Source: Ferrimonas marina (lineage in GTDB: Bacteria > Pseudomonadota > Gammaproteobacteria > Enterobacterales > Shewanellaceae). Taken from it: a DNA stretch of 64,000 nt. Positions 25,030 to 34,389 of this stretch are shown piece after piece. The notes under the pieces are model-generated. The model did no database searches, was not told the DNA's origin, and saw only the letters and a list, made by a program, of their open reading frames with translations. Every line of letters starts with the position of its first letter. Within the stretch, counting starts at the first letter, position 1. The DNA lies in contig NZ_FQXG01000005.1 of the NCBI RefSeq assembly GCF_900129905.1, positions 179,604 through 243,603 on the forward strand. Direction: 5' to 3'. Position numbers and translations under genes: made by a program.

Positions 25030-26643
25030 TCAGGCTTCCTTGTCGGATGGGTAGGGATTGGAAAGGAGGAGGGTCAGTACATCCTCGGCCAGCTCCTCCG
25101 GGCTGCCCTCGCGGGGCACATGGGCAAAGCGCAGTCCGTCGATTTGCGGCAGGCCGGCCAGGTCATCCAGGGCGATAAACCGCGGTGCCACACCCTGCTG
25201 CAGCACCGGCACCAGCCGGTCGAGCAATACATCGGCACCTTGGGCCAGTCGGTTCACCACCAGGTCGTCGATGCCGCCGAGTCGATGCACCAGGGCGCGT
25301 AGCTCAGAGTTAGAAGCCAGCGACTGCGCCAGCACCACGGTAGCGCCCTGCTCCTTCAGCTCCGCCTGCAGCAGCTCGCGAATGCCCAGATCTGATTCGG
25401 CCAGCGCCACCACCCTGCCTTGCAGCGGCGGCGGTGCTCCTGCCTTGGCCAGCTTGGCCTGCTCCAGCTGCCAGTACTCGATGGCAAACAGCGCATCGTC
25501 CGGCAGCGCCTGGTAGCCACCGAGCCCCTGGGCCTGCCAGATGGCGGCCAGGGTGTGCTCAACAATATCGGCCACCACCGCTGCCGCCGACTCGGAGGGG
25601 GCAAAGGCCACAGCCCCCACATCGGGGCACAGCGCATAGTTGGGGGCGGTATTGAGCAGGGTCTGGCCATCGGCATGACGGTCAAAGTAATCCCGGTAGG
25701 CCTGCTGGAAATCGGCCAGGGCTTTGGGCAGTTGCGCCTCATCGTTTGGCACCCGCAGCGGCAGGCGCTTGGTGCGAATGACGTGCTCCGGAGTGAGCGG
25801 GCCGTAATTGGGGATGGTATCGGGCTGTAGTGCTGCGCATTGTCGTGCCAGCGCACTGCCATCGAAGCGGGCAATCACCGCCAGGCCGCACGCTTCGCTA
25901 ACCTCTCGACGCAACCGGCACAGCGCCAGCAGATCTGGCTCGGAGGGTTCACCGTTCTCGGGCAGCGGGGTGCCGTGCTGGCTCAAGTAGGTCTCGGCCT
26001 TGCTGACCAGCGCGATGTGCTGCTCGTAGCTGCTACGGGCATCGTCGCCGAAGGTGAACAGGCCGTGGTTCATCAACACGATGCCCTGCAGCTGCTGCCA
26101 GTCGACGTCGCGGGTCATACGATAGACGGTGCGGGCCAGGTCAAACCCCGGCATCACGTAGGGCACCACCAGGATCTGCGGCCCCAGCGCCTCGGTGATC
26201 CAGCGCTCACCGTCCGGGGTGTTGGTCAGGGTGACCACCGCATCGGCGTGGGAGTGATCGACAAAGGCGAAGGGAATGACCGCATGAAGGATCGCCTCAA
26301 TGGAGGGGCTGGGGGCGTTGGGATCGAGCATGGCGGCCTTTTGCTTGGCCACCATCTGGGCATCGGTGAGCTGCTCCAGCTGAGCCAGGGCCATCAGGGT
26401 GTCCATCTTGACCCGGGCAAAGCCCGCCGCCTCGATGGTGGCCAGATCCCAGCCGCTGCCTTTCACCGAGAGAATATCGCAGGGCTGGCCGAACTCGTCC
26501 GCCAGCCTCTCCTTAACCGAGGTATTGCCGCCGCCTTGCAGCACCAGCATCGGCTCGGCTCCGAGCAAGCGCGAGCTGTACACTCGCTGGGCCAGCAGGC
26601 TGTCGTGTTGACCCGCCTCGGCCTCGTTCCATCGACTCTCCAT
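25030..26643 (-). CDS. Class II aldolase with degenerate SDR-like tail
   Basis: Protein of 537 residues from the ATG at 26643 (MESRWNEAEAG). The N-terminal 400 residues match the class II aldolase/adducin part of bifunctional aldolase/short-chain dehydrogenases such as RhaD-type enzymes: LQGGGNTSVKE, VKGSGWDL, zinc-site HSHAD and LMNHGLFTFGDDA, then IEYWQLEQAKLAK. The C-terminal SDR part is cut to about 130 residues. Its GxxxGxG nucleotide motif has become ALAESDLGIREL and no YxxxK is seen, so the dehydrogenase is probably dead. First gene of the aldolase-lsrK-cupin unit. Substrate unknown; a ketose phosphate is likely. Confidence 0.85.
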   Translation of the reverse strand: MESRWNEAEAGQHDSLLAQRVYSSRLLGAEPMLVLQGGGNTSVKERLADEFGQPCDILSVKGSGWDLATIEAAGFARVKMDTLMALAQLEQLTDAQMVAKQKAAMLDPNAPSPSIEAILHAVIPFAFVDHSHADAVVTLTNTPDGERWITEALGPQILVVPYVMPGFDLARTVYRMTRDVDWQQLQGIVLMNHGLFTFGDDARSSYEQHIALVSKAETYLSQHGTPLPENGEPSEPDLLALCRLRREVSEACGLAVIARFDGSALARQCAALQPDTIPNYGPLTPEHVIRTKRLPLRVPNDEAQLPKALADFQQAYRDYFDRHADGQTLLNTAPNYALCPDVGAVAFAPSESAAAVVADIVEHTLAAIWQAQGLGGYQALPDDALFAIEYWQLEQAKLAKAGAPPPLQGRVVALAESDLGIRELLQAELKEQGATVVLAQSLASNSELRALVHRLGGIDDLVVNRLAQGADVLLDRLVPVLQQGVAPRFIALDDLAGLPQIDGLRFAHVPREGSPEELAEDVLTLLLSNPYPSDKEA

Positions 26644-26774
26644 GGATGTGGTCCCTTGAGTAAGACAGGCCCGCCTCGGCGAGCCTGGAAAGTGCCCAAA
26701 ACACTGATTTGAGCCTAGGAGAGGGGGCCGGGTTGCGCAAACCACCAAGGGCTTAAGCCACGGCGCGGGAACAA

Positions 26775-26806
26775 AAAAACGCCGGGAGAAAAGCTCCGGC
26801 GTTTCT
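26775..26806 (-). terminator. Rho-independent terminator
   Basis: AACGCCGG(G)AG / CTCCGGCGTT stem with loop AAAA and an A-run at 26773-26779. On the minus strand it ends in TTTTTTT, so it terminates the small secreted-protein gene at 26823. Confidence 0.88.
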
Positions 26807-26822
26807 TGGTATTCGAGCTGCT

Positions 26823-27248
26823 TTATTCAGGCACGTCGCACGCGGGGCCGTTTCGCACCATTACCACTGAAGTTTCGTATTTGGCATCACCATTTCTCGG
26901 CCACTTGTAGTCACAGTCCACCGTTACCGATACTTTACCGCCGCCGATAAACTTCACTCCGGGACCGGAGATCTTGGGACAGGTCAGTCGACCAGAGAAG
27001 CTGTCTTTCTGCAGCTTATGGGATTCGGGCTTATAGAACACGCTATGGTCTGTGCCGTTACGCAGCCAAAGCTCGTCCAGTACGATGGAGATATTCACCT
27101 CGCTGTCGTTCTCATCTAAAAAGCATGCCTTCAAGGTGCGGTTGTCGTACTTGATCTCCTGGTTGCCATCCGGATCAGCCAGGGCCTGCAGCGGGGAAAG
27201 AACCAGGGCCATGGCGGCCCCCAGGGTTGCAGCACGTAACGCTTTCAT
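26823..27248 (-). CDS. Small secreted hypothetical protein
   Basis: Protein of 141 residues with a signal peptide (KALRAATLGAAMALVLSPLQALA) and a beta-rich mature part with four cysteines (CFLDEND, TCPKISG, DCDYKW, ACDVPE) that could form two disulfides. ATG at 27248 is chosen because GGAGG lies 5 bases upstream; that GGAGG overlaps another in-frame ATG at 27260. No family recognised. Confidence 0.75.
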   Translation of the reverse strand: MKALRAATLGAAMALVLSPLQALADPDGNQEIKYDNRTLKACFLDENDSEVNISIVLDELWLRNGTDHSVFYKPESHKLQKDSFSGRLTCPKISGPGVKFIGGGKVSVTVDCDYKWPRNGDAKYETSVVMVRNGPACDVPE

Positions 27249-27521
27249 GTTTGCCTCCATTTACATGACGCCATGCCTGCCGCCCAATGCAGCACCACTC
27301 CGGTGTTCAGGGGCAGACATTGCACAAAAATCCAAGGGGGAGTCTAGTGAGGCGCAGCCAGGTTGCCAGCGACAGCGCCTAGGCCGCTCTATCACCGGTT
27401 TAGAGCGATGGTCGCAATAACAAAGCGTTGCAAAGGGTGGTCATCCAGGTGTCATATACATCAGGTCACAGTGCCCTGATTTGGCACGAATTATTTTCCC
27501 GACACAATTGAGTGAACCGTT

Positions 27522-27830
27522 ATGAAGAAGTTGGAGTTCTACGTCCCCAGTGCCGATCGCGATACGGTATTGGAGGCGCTGTTTGCCGCCGGCGCGGGCC
27601 GCATTGGCAACTACGATCGCTGCTGCTGGTTTGTGGAGGGCACGGGCCAGTTCCGGCCACTGCCTGGCAGCAACCCGCACCTGGGTCAGCAGGACCAAAC
27701 CCATCAGGAGCCGGAGTCCAAGGTGGAGCTGGTATTCGATGCCGGATTACAAGCCGAGGTGGTCGCCGCGCTGAAGCAGGCCCACCCCTACGAGACCCCG
27801 GCCTACCAGATCCTCAGCGTCGAGCTCTGA
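27522..27830 (+). CDS. NIF3-like (NGG1p-interacting factor) small domain protein
   Basis: Stand-alone protein of 102 residues matching the small inserted CutA/PII-like domain of NIF3/YqgQ-type proteins: FYVPSADRDTVLEALFAAGAGRIGNYDRCCW, GTGQFRPLPGSNP and HPYETPAYQIL. The family is common in Vibrio and Shewanella; its biochemical role is unknown. Convergent with the CcmI-like gene through a shared terminator. Confidence 0.88.
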   Translation: MKKLEFYVPSADRDTVLEALFAAGAGRIGNYDRCCWFVEGTGQFRPLPGSNPHLGQQDQTHQEPESKVELVFDAGLQAEVVAALKQAHPYETPAYQILSVEL

Positions 27831-27831
27831 G

Positions 27832-27860
27832 CAAAAAAAGCAGCCCTGAAATCGGGCTGC
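27832..27860. terminator. Shared terminator of convergent genes
   Basis: GCAGCCC-TGAAATC-GGGCTGC stem flanked by AAAAAAA on its left. On the minus strand it ends in a T-run, so it best serves the CcmI-like gene. Confidence 0.85.
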
Positions 27861-27888
27861 GTAACGTTATCCCATGAGGTGTCCGCTG

Positions 27889-28725
27889 TTAGGACTGCTG
27901 CGCCAGCTTAGCCTTGGCCCGGGATTGGGCGTTGCGGATAGCCTCCAGATCGATGCCACCGCGTGGGGAGTCCAGCAGCACCTGCCAATGGTCGATGGCG
28001 TCTCCCAGGTTGCCCGCCAGGTACTCGTGGGTGGCCAGGAATAGCCGGGTGGTGGGATCGGAACTGTCCAGCGACAGCGCCTCGTCGGTAACCTTGCGGA
28101 TCTCCGGGGTCATCACCTGATCGCCCAGGTAGTACATTGCCGTGGCGCGATGGCCCAGCAGCTCAGGGTGAGAGCCGACAATCCCCATCAACTGATCAAA
28201 GCTGCTGATGGCGTGATCATAGCGACCAATGGCCATACTGGCCTGGCCCAGGGAGTACCAGGCCATCACGTTCTCCGGCTCCCGCCGCAACACCTCAATC
28301 AGTTGGTTGATCTCCCGCTGCATTGCGATTGCCTGCGGGTCTTGTATGGTGGCGTCCTGCCAGGCCACCGGCTCACCGTATTTGCCGTACAGCACCGGCG
28401 TCCCCACCAAGATGATGCAGGTCATCAGGAACGGCAGCCCCTTGCCCACCCGTTGACGCAGTGGGCGGGGCGGGTCCTGCACATCCTGCAGCAGCGCCAG
28501 CTCCAACTCACGCAGGCGTACCGCCTTCTCCTCGGCCGTCATATCACCCAGCGCATAGGCCCGCTCAAGCTCCTGCTGACGCAACCGAAACAGACTGAGG
28601 TTAGTTTCCCGTCGCAGGGATTCATCACTGCAGGGTGGTCGCCGCTGGTAGCGCCAGTGATGAAGCCAAACCAACGACAGCATCAATACCGATGCCAACA
28701 ACGCCAACAACCAGATCGCATTCAT
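27889..28725 (-). CDS. Cytochrome c biogenesis protein, CcmI/NrfG-like
   Basis: Protein of 278 residues from ATG 28725; a GTG two codons earlier (28731) is equally placed after GAGGG. Two membrane segments (about 2-20 and 95-112) flank a short CcmI-like helix region (LSLFRLRQQELERAYALGDMTAEE). The periplasmic C-terminus has TPR-like repeats (NVMAWYSLGQASMAIGRYDHAISSFDQLM). CcmI/NrfG present apocytochrome to the CcmF/NrfE haem lyase. It is divergent from a CcmF/NrfE homologue, forming a dedicated haem-attachment pair for the multihaem enzyme nearby. Confidence 0.88.
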   Translation of the reverse strand: MNAIWLLALLASVLMLSLVWLHHWRYQRRPPCSDESLRRETNLSLFRLRQQELERAYALGDMTAEEKAVRLRELELALLQDVQDPPRPLRQRVGKGLPFLMTCIILVGTPVLYGKYGEPVAWQDATIQDPQAIAMQREINQLIEVLRREPENVMAWYSLGQASMAIGRYDHAISSFDQLMGIVGSHPELLGHRATAMYYLGDQVMTPEIRKVTDEALSLDSSDPTTRLFLATHEYLAGNLGDAIDHWQVLLDSPRGGIDLEAIRNAQSRAKAKLAQQS

Positions 28726-29010
28726 TGCCACTTATCCCTCGTAATCCATGCAGCACAGCACCACGCTAGAAAAATGGTCGGGGAAAAAATGTGACCTCAG
28801 GCCAAAAGCGACGGATAAAAAAGATAAAAAAGGCTGAATTGAAGACTTATTTTATCAATCCGATAAAGCGCCATTGGCGCTCACAATTGCAATCTTGGCA
28901 ATCCTTTTTTGCCCTTTAGAAAACGCGACATAGCCAACATTTTCTCTTTATCACCAAGGGTTTAATTTTTCTAAAGGGAGAGATCCCAGGCAGATAAGAG
29001 AGAGGAACTT

Positions 29011-30975
29011 ATGATCCCGGAGATTGGTCATGTCTTTATGATCCTGGGGCTGTTATTCGCGTTGGCCCTGTCGGTGATACCAATGTGGGGCGCGGCGCGC
29101 CAAGACGCCTATTTGATCAGCTACCGCAACCCACTCACCTACGGCATGTTTGTCAGCTTTGCGATGGCCATCTTTATTCTTGGTTATTGCTTTTATGTCG
29201 ACGACTTTTCAGTGGCGTATGTTGCGGGCCACTCCAACTCCCAGCTGCCGCTGATCTTCAAGCTCGCAGCGGTATGGGGCGGCCACGAGGGTTCACTGCT
29301 GTTCTGGGTGTTCTCCATCGCCATCTGGGCCGCCGCCATCGCCCTGCTGGGCCGCAATCTGGAAGCGGTCTACACCGCTCGGGTGCTGTCGGTGCTGGGG
29401 ATGATCACTGCCGGCTTCGCCCTATTCGCCCTGCTCACCTCCAACCCCTTTGACCGGATCCTGCCGGAGGTGCCGATGGACGGTCAGGATCTCAATCCGA
29501 TGCTGCAGGACATCGGTTTGGTGTTCCACCCACCGGCGCTGTACCTGGGCTACGTGGGCTTCTCAGTCACCTTTGCCTTTGCTATCGCCGCGTTGATGTC
29601 GGGCCGCCTGGACGCCGCCTGGGCACGCTGGTCACGGCCCTGGACCCTGGCAGCCTGGATCTTCCTCACCGCCGGCAATGCCCTGGGCAGTTGGTGGGCC
29701 TATTACGAGTTGGGCTGGGGCGGCTGGTGGTTCTGGGATCCGGTGGAGAATGCCTCCTTTATGCCCTGGATTGTGGGGACCGCCCTGCTCCACTCGCTGA
29801 TCGTCACCGAGAAACGCGGCACCTTCCGCAACTGGACCATCCTGCTGGCGATCTGCGCCTTCTCCCTGACCCTGCTGGGCACCTTTATTGTTCGCTCCGG
29901 CATCATCACCTCGGTGCACGCCTTCGCTGCCGATCCCGCCCGGGGGATGTTTATCCTGGCGCTGCTGGGCCTCTCGGTCGGTGGCTCCTTCCTGCTGTTT
30001 GCCTTGCGGGCCAGTGATCTGCTCAGCCCGGCCCGGTTTGAGCTGCTCTCAAGGGAGAGCGCACTGTTGATCGGCAACGTGCTGCTGATGATCGCCACCG
30101 CCTCGGTACTGTTGGGCACCCTCTACCCGGTGCTGCTGGATTCCCTGGGCGGTGGCCAGGTGTCGGTCGGGCCCCCCTACTTCAACGCGGTGTTTAACCC
30201 CATCGCCCTGACCTTGTTCGTGCTAATGGGCCTGACCCTGTTCCTGCGTTGGCGTCGCACCGAGGGGCGCAGCCTGATACCGCTGCTGCTGCCGGCGGGC
30301 ATCTCCCTGGCAGCGGGCATCGCCGTGGCCTCCCGGGTACCCAGTGGCTTCACCCTCTGGGTGGTGGCGGGGATCGCCACCGCGGTGTGGTTGCTGCTCA
30401 CCCACGGCTTGCACCTGTTCACCCAGCTGCGTAATAACGATGGCTGGACCCTGCAGCGGCTCAACCGCAGTTACATGGGGATGTGGATCGCCCACATCGG
30501 CGTCGCCGCTAGCGTGTTTGGCGCCACCATGGTGTCCTGGTTCGAGACCGAACGCTCGGTGCAGATGGGCCCCGGTTATGGCGCCGAACTGGCCGGCTAC
30601 ACCTTCGTCTACGACCGCACATTGGCCTACGAGGGCAGCAACTACAGCGCCAAGCAGGGGGTGATCCGCATCCTCGACAGCAACGAGCGCCACATCGCCA
30701 CCGTCACCCCGCAGCGCAACACCTATCATGTGCGCGGCAACACCATGACCAAGCAAGGGATCGATTGGGGCCTGACCCGGGATCTCTACGTCGCCATGGG
30801 CGACCCCATCGACCGGGATCTCTACGCGGTGCGGCTATCCTACAAGCCGTTCGTCCGCTGGATCTGGATCGGCTCCCTGCTGATGATGGTGGGCGCCGGC
30901 CTAGCCATCAGTGCCCACGCCCGGGTACCAACACGTCGCCACGTTAGCCAACCGGTCGCCACCGCAGCGGCGTAA
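29011..30975 (+). CDS. CcmF/NrfE-type haem lyase
   Basis: Polytopic membrane protein of 654 residues. The haem-handling signature is intact: WGGHEGSLLFWVF (about 90) and the WWD domain WWAYYELGWGGWWFWDP (about 229-245), followed by periplasmic loops and His residues expected for haem b/c ligation. The family attaches haem to CXXCH cysteines. A lyase next to a cytochrome with one CX15CH site suggests specialisation for that unusual site, as for NrfE or SirE, though this is inferred. Strong hairpin follows the stop. Good GAGGAAC site upstream. Confidence 0.93.
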   Translation: MIPEIGHVFMILGLLFALALSVIPMWGAARQDAYLISYRNPLTYGMFVSFAMAIFILGYCFYVDDFSVAYVAGHSNSQLPLIFKLAAVWGGHEGSLLFWVFSIAIWAAAIALLGRNLEAVYTARVLSVLGMITAGFALFALLTSNPFDRILPEVPMDGQDLNPMLQDIGLVFHPPALYLGYVGFSVTFAFAIAALMSGRLDAAWARWSRPWTLAAWIFLTAGNALGSWWAYYELGWGGWWFWDPVENASFMPWIVGTALLHSLIVTEKRGTFRNWTILLAICAFSLTLLGTFIVRSGIITSVHAFAADPARGMFILALLGLSVGGSFLLFALRASDLLSPARFELLSRESALLIGNVLLMIATASVLLGTLYPVLLDSLGGGQVSVGPPYFNAVFNPIALTLFVLMGLTLFLRWRRTEGRSLIPLLLPAGISLAAGIAVASRVPSGFTLWVVAGIATAVWLLLTHGLHLFTQLRNNDGWTLQRLNRSYMGMWIAHIGVAASVFGATMVSWFETERSVQMGPGYGAELAGYTFVYDRTLAYEGSNYSAKQGVIRILDSNERHIATVTPQRNTYHVRGNTMTKQGIDWGLTRDLYVAMGDPIDRDLYAVRLSYKPFVRWIWIGSLLMMVGAGLAISAHARVPTRRHVSQPVATAAA

Positions 30976-30978
30976 ACA

Positions 30979-31008
30979 AAAAGCGGGTATGCCTAGGCAT
31001 ACCCGCTT
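30979..31008. terminator. Rho-independent terminator (perfect palindrome)
   Basis: AAGCGGGTATGCC (30981-30993) and its complement GGCATACCCGCTT (30996-31008) form a 13-bp stem with loop TA between the convergent CcmF-like and DsbA-like genes. Confidence 0.88.
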
Positions 31009-31072
31009 GGTTCTATTCAGGCTGGTCGCTATTCGGGGCTCACCCCCGTGTTAGGGGTGCTCCTCTGAGCGT

Positions 31073-31708
31073 TTACTTAGCCAGCAGGTAATCGATCAGC
31101 GCCAGCTGGTCAGCAACTGTCTTGATGTCGTCGTGCTGCTTAATCGCATAGCGGTTGTTGATCACCAGGGTGGGTACCGCCTGGATGTCGATCACCCGGT
31201 CTTCCCGCTTGGCTTCTTCGATCATGGCGTTGACCTGCTCACCGTACATCAGCTGGCTCACCGCCTCAGCGTCGACACCCTGCTTGGCCAGGTAGGGCAG
31301 CAGATCAATCTCATCGATCGCCTCACCACCACGACGTCGCTCCACATAGTGCACCATCAGACCGTCCACGGTGTCGGTGCGATTTTCGATCTGCAATGCG
31401 CTGAAGATCCGCGCGTCACGCTCCCAGTTGGGGTTGCGCACCGAGTGGCGTACGTCGATGCTCAGGCCCTCGTGGTTGGCCTGGGCTTGAGCCAGCAATG
31501 GGTTCACATCGATGCAGTAGGGGCAGCCGATCCAGATGTACTTGGTGATGGAGGGCAGACTCTCAGAGGGTTTTAGCGATTCCACCACGCTGTAGTGGGC
31601 GCCTTCGGTGAAGCGCTCCGCCGCCAGGGCGTGACCGGAAAACGCGGTGGTGAACATCAGCATGGCCGCTGCCAGAAGTTGGCCGGCGCGGGATTCTCTT
31701 TTCAGCAT
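31073..31708 (-). CDS. Periplasmic DsbA-like thiol:disulfide protein
   Basis: Protein of 211 residues from ATG 31708 (LKRESRAGQL) with a signal peptide ending at HALA. Thioredoxin/DsbA fold with active-site CPYC in YIWIGCPYCIDVNP and the cis-Pro loop VPTLVINNRYAI. It probably manages disulfides on cytochrome cysteines or on the copper-site enzyme. It sits between the haem lyase and copper-receptor genes of the sulfite-respiration cluster, separated from the latter by a dispersed repeat. Confidence 0.9.
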   Translation of the reverse strand: MLKRESRAGQLLAAAMLMFTTAFSGHALAAERFTEGAHYSVVESLKPSESLPSITKYIWIGCPYCIDVNPLLAQAQANHEGLSIDVRHSVRNPNWERDARIFSALQIENRTDTVDGLMVHYVERRRGGEAIDEIDLLPYLAKQGVDAEAVSQLMYGEQVNAMIEEAKREDRVIDIQAVPTLVINNRYAIKQHDDIKTVADQLALIDYLLAK

Positions 31709-31864
31709 GTGTCGCCTTTCATATTGGAACCAAAGTAGATGCCGATAGGACCAACACAAACCGCTTTTGTTCTGCCATTCAGCAGCTTATCCGTCGGGGC
31801 TGCGAGCCAGGTCCAGAATCACTGAAAAACTGGGAGCTAAGCCAAAAGCGTCAAAAGCATGCAA

Positions 31865-32100
31865 TCTCATAGCAGCCACCGGGATTTGATGCTCCGCCAG
31901 CTCTTGGCCGACTTGGGGACGCCCGAACGAAGTGACCAAAGACAAGGTTGAAGGCCAGGATGGCCTGAGTGGCTCGCGGAGGCAGGGATGTCGACTCGAG
32001 ACTGAACCGCAGGCTTTGGTTACGAAAGAGAGGATTAGCGTTCCCTTGGAGGCAAAGGGGGTTCCAAGGGGGCGGAGCCCCCATGGTTGCAGCCGGCAAC
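31865..32100 (-). repeat. Dispersed intergenic repeat, copy 2
   Basis: Reverse-complement relative of the block at 22330-22561, sharing GGAACCCCC, GCCTCCAA, GAGTCGAC, GGCCATCCTGGCC and AAGTCGGCCAAGAGC. It fills most of the 545-base gap between the DsbA-like start and the copper-receptor stop. Nothing else was found in this gap except three imperfect copies of AGAAGCGCT (32229-32255). Confidence 0.75.
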
Positions 32101-32254
32101 CCGGCAAGGACGTATTGCACAGTTTGGTGGGACAACAATAAAGCGGCGGCAGCACAACGAAGAAAAAAGGACCCCATCACCGCGATGGGGCCAAAGGATG
32201 CTACTTGGGGTAGCAAAAGCTCAATTGCCAGAAGCGCTAGAAGCGCCAGAAGCA

Positions 32255-34333
32255 CTAAAAACGATAATTGAGCTTGGCCCAGGCGGTGCGGCCGGGTTCC
32301 GTTACCTGGAACAGCGGCTCAGAGCCGGGCAGGTCATTGCCGGCACCGCTGCGGGCCACGTGTTCGGCGTAGGCCTTGTCCAGCAGGTTATCCACCCCTA
32401 CCGTGACCATCACCGCCTCACTGGGCATCCAGCCGCCGTACATCGACAGAACACCAAAGCCGGCACTGGGCGCCAAGTCCTGGCCGGCGATATTGCCCTG
32501 GCCCAGGGCGATGCGATCCTGCGCCGCCACCACGCGCCACAGGGTGCCAAAGGCCCAGCGGTCGCTGTCGTAGTTGAGGCTGAAGTTGGCCTCCAGCGGC
32601 GGGATCTGTCCCAGCGGCAGATCGTCGCTGAGATTGTCGCCGTGGGTGTAGGCCAGGGTGCTGGTGAGGCTCCAGGCGTCGCTGAACAGGGTCACCGTAC
32701 TGAGCTCGCCGCCGTACACCCGGGCATCGACATTGCGCGCCACGGTGACGGACTTATCCCCCACCGGTACGCCGGTCTCCACCAGGATGTAGTCCTGCAC
32801 GTCGCTGTAGAACAGCGACGCCGACAGGCTGTACCAATCACTTTGGTGGATCCAGCCAAGATCCAGCTGGGCGGTGCGTTCCGGGTCGAGATCCAGCGCC
32901 TTGTGGCCAGGGGTGTCGGCATCCACCTTCCAGATCTCCCAGTGATCGGCACCGCGCTCAACGTAGCCGATGCCGGCGTAGAGCTGGTTCAGGCCAATAG
33001 ATTGCTCGTAGCGGGCAAAACCGCTGAGCAGGGTGTCGCTGTGCTGGCCTTGCTGGGCCACGTACAACTCGGTGTCGCGCCAATCGATGCGGGCCCCGGT
33101 GAACAGGATCCCCGCCGGCAGGTAGAATTCCACCTCGGTGAACAGCCCCAAGTCAGAGAACTCGGTGTTGTCGGAGAGCGGCATCGCCAGCAGATCGTCC
33201 AGCCCGTCACCGCTGCTGGGTGAGACGCTGCGACTGCGGTGTCGGGAGGCGTTGTAGTCTGCTCCCACCGCCGCGCCCCAGTAGACCTGGGTGGTGAGAT
33301 CCAGCACCAAACGGCCACCGACGTTGTCCACCACCGGGTTGGTGCCCATGGCAATGCCCTGATCGAACTGGTCCATGATGTGGTCCACCTCGCTGTAGAA
33401 CACCTGGGCCTCCAGCGCGCGTACCCAATCGGTACGGTAGCGCTGCTTGAACAGCAAACTGACGTTCTCGTTGGCGATCTTGCGGGCCTTATTGGCGCGG
33501 TCGGCGTACTCCGCCTCGCCATCGGATACGCCCACCGACAGCTCCAGCAGGGTGTCGTCATCCGGGGTCCAGCCCAGGGCGCCGCGGTAGTTGTGGCGCT
33601 GGTAGCTGGACTGCACCGTCTCACCGTTGCCGTCGGTGTAGTGATCGCCCTGGGCCTGGCTCAGGGTAACGTCCAGGTAGTGGCTGGGGTTGCCCACCTT
33701 CACCTCGACAATCTCATCGTGGCGGCCAAAGCTGGCGCCGGTAAGGCTGACCCGCCCCTCGGCACCCGGCTCCGTCATCCGCTCGGTGTCGTTCTCAAAC
33801 AGGATAAGGCCAGCAGAGTTTCCGCCACCGTAGCGCACCGATTGCGGCCCTTTGATCACCGTGACCCGGTCGTAGGCTTCCGGGTAGAGGTAGGCAGTGG
33901 GGGGATCCATCCGGCCGCCACAGGCGGTGTGCAGCATCATGCCGCCGGCGTTGATCCCCAAGCGAGAGCCGGCCATGCCACGAAAGCTGGGATCGCCCCC
34001 CGCACCGCCTTTGCGGGCCACATTAAAGCCGGGAATGGTCTTGAGAAAATCGGCGCCGTCATAAGCCGGCAACGGCTGACGGGGCTGCTTGGGATCGGTG
34101 ACGATCAGGCCCGGCAGGGCCATGTGCTCGGCGGTGATCACCAGGGTTTCGATGTCACTGGCCAGCAGCGGCTCGTCTATGTCTTCTGGCTCGGCCAAAG
34201 CTTGTGATGCGGCGAATGCCTGTGGCGTTGCCAAAGCCAGCGGGCTGGCCAGCGCCGCGGCCACCGCCCAGGTCAGTGCCCGAGGCTGCGCCCTGCGACG
34301 CGGCCAGCGCACCTGGCAGGATAATTTGGACAT
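32255..34333 (-). CDS. TonB-dependent copper receptor (OprC/NosA-like)
   Basis: Outer-membrane receptor of 692 residues from ATG 34333. It has a signal peptide, TonB-box region ETLVITAEH, plug domain and a barrel ending KLNYRF. The segments PGFNVARKGGAGGDPSFRGMAGSR, MMLHTACGGRMDPPTAYLYPEAYDRV and IKGPQSVRYGGGNSAG are characteristic of the copper-receptor branch, in which Met/Cys residues of the plug contact copper. Last gene of a copper-linked run: FKBP, DUF2946-like, receptor. It likely supplies copper for the haem-copper sulfite reductase upstream. Confidence 0.9.
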   Translation of the reverse strand: MSKLSCQVRWPRRRAQPRALTWAVAAALASPLALATPQAFAASQALAEPEDIDEPLLASDIETLVITAEHMALPGLIVTDPKQPRQPLPAYDGADFLKTIPGFNVARKGGAGGDPSFRGMAGSRLGINAGGMMLHTACGGRMDPPTAYLYPEAYDRVTVIKGPQSVRYGGGNSAGLILFENDTERMTEPGAEGRVSLTGASFGRHDEIVEVKVGNPSHYLDVTLSQAQGDHYTDGNGETVQSSYQRHNYRGALGWTPDDDTLLELSVGVSDGEAEYADRANKARKIANENVSLLFKQRYRTDWVRALEAQVFYSEVDHIMDQFDQGIAMGTNPVVDNVGGRLVLDLTTQVYWGAAVGADYNASRHRSRSVSPSSGDGLDDLLAMPLSDNTEFSDLGLFTEVEFYLPAGILFTGARIDWRDTELYVAQQGQHSDTLLSGFARYEQSIGLNQLYAGIGYVERGADHWEIWKVDADTPGHKALDLDPERTAQLDLGWIHQSDWYSLSASLFYSDVQDYILVETGVPVGDKSVTVARNVDARVYGGELSTVTLFSDAWSLTSTLAYTHGDNLSDDLPLGQIPPLEANFSLNYDSDRWAFGTLWRVVAAQDRIALGQGNIAGQDLAPSAGFGVLSMYGGWMPSEAVMVTVGVDNLLDKAYAEHVARSGAGNDLPGSEPLFQVTEPGRTAWAKLNYRF

Positions 34334-34389
34334 GGAATGACTCCTCCCGGGCCACGCAGCCCAGGACAACATCAGAAAAAGGCGTTGAG

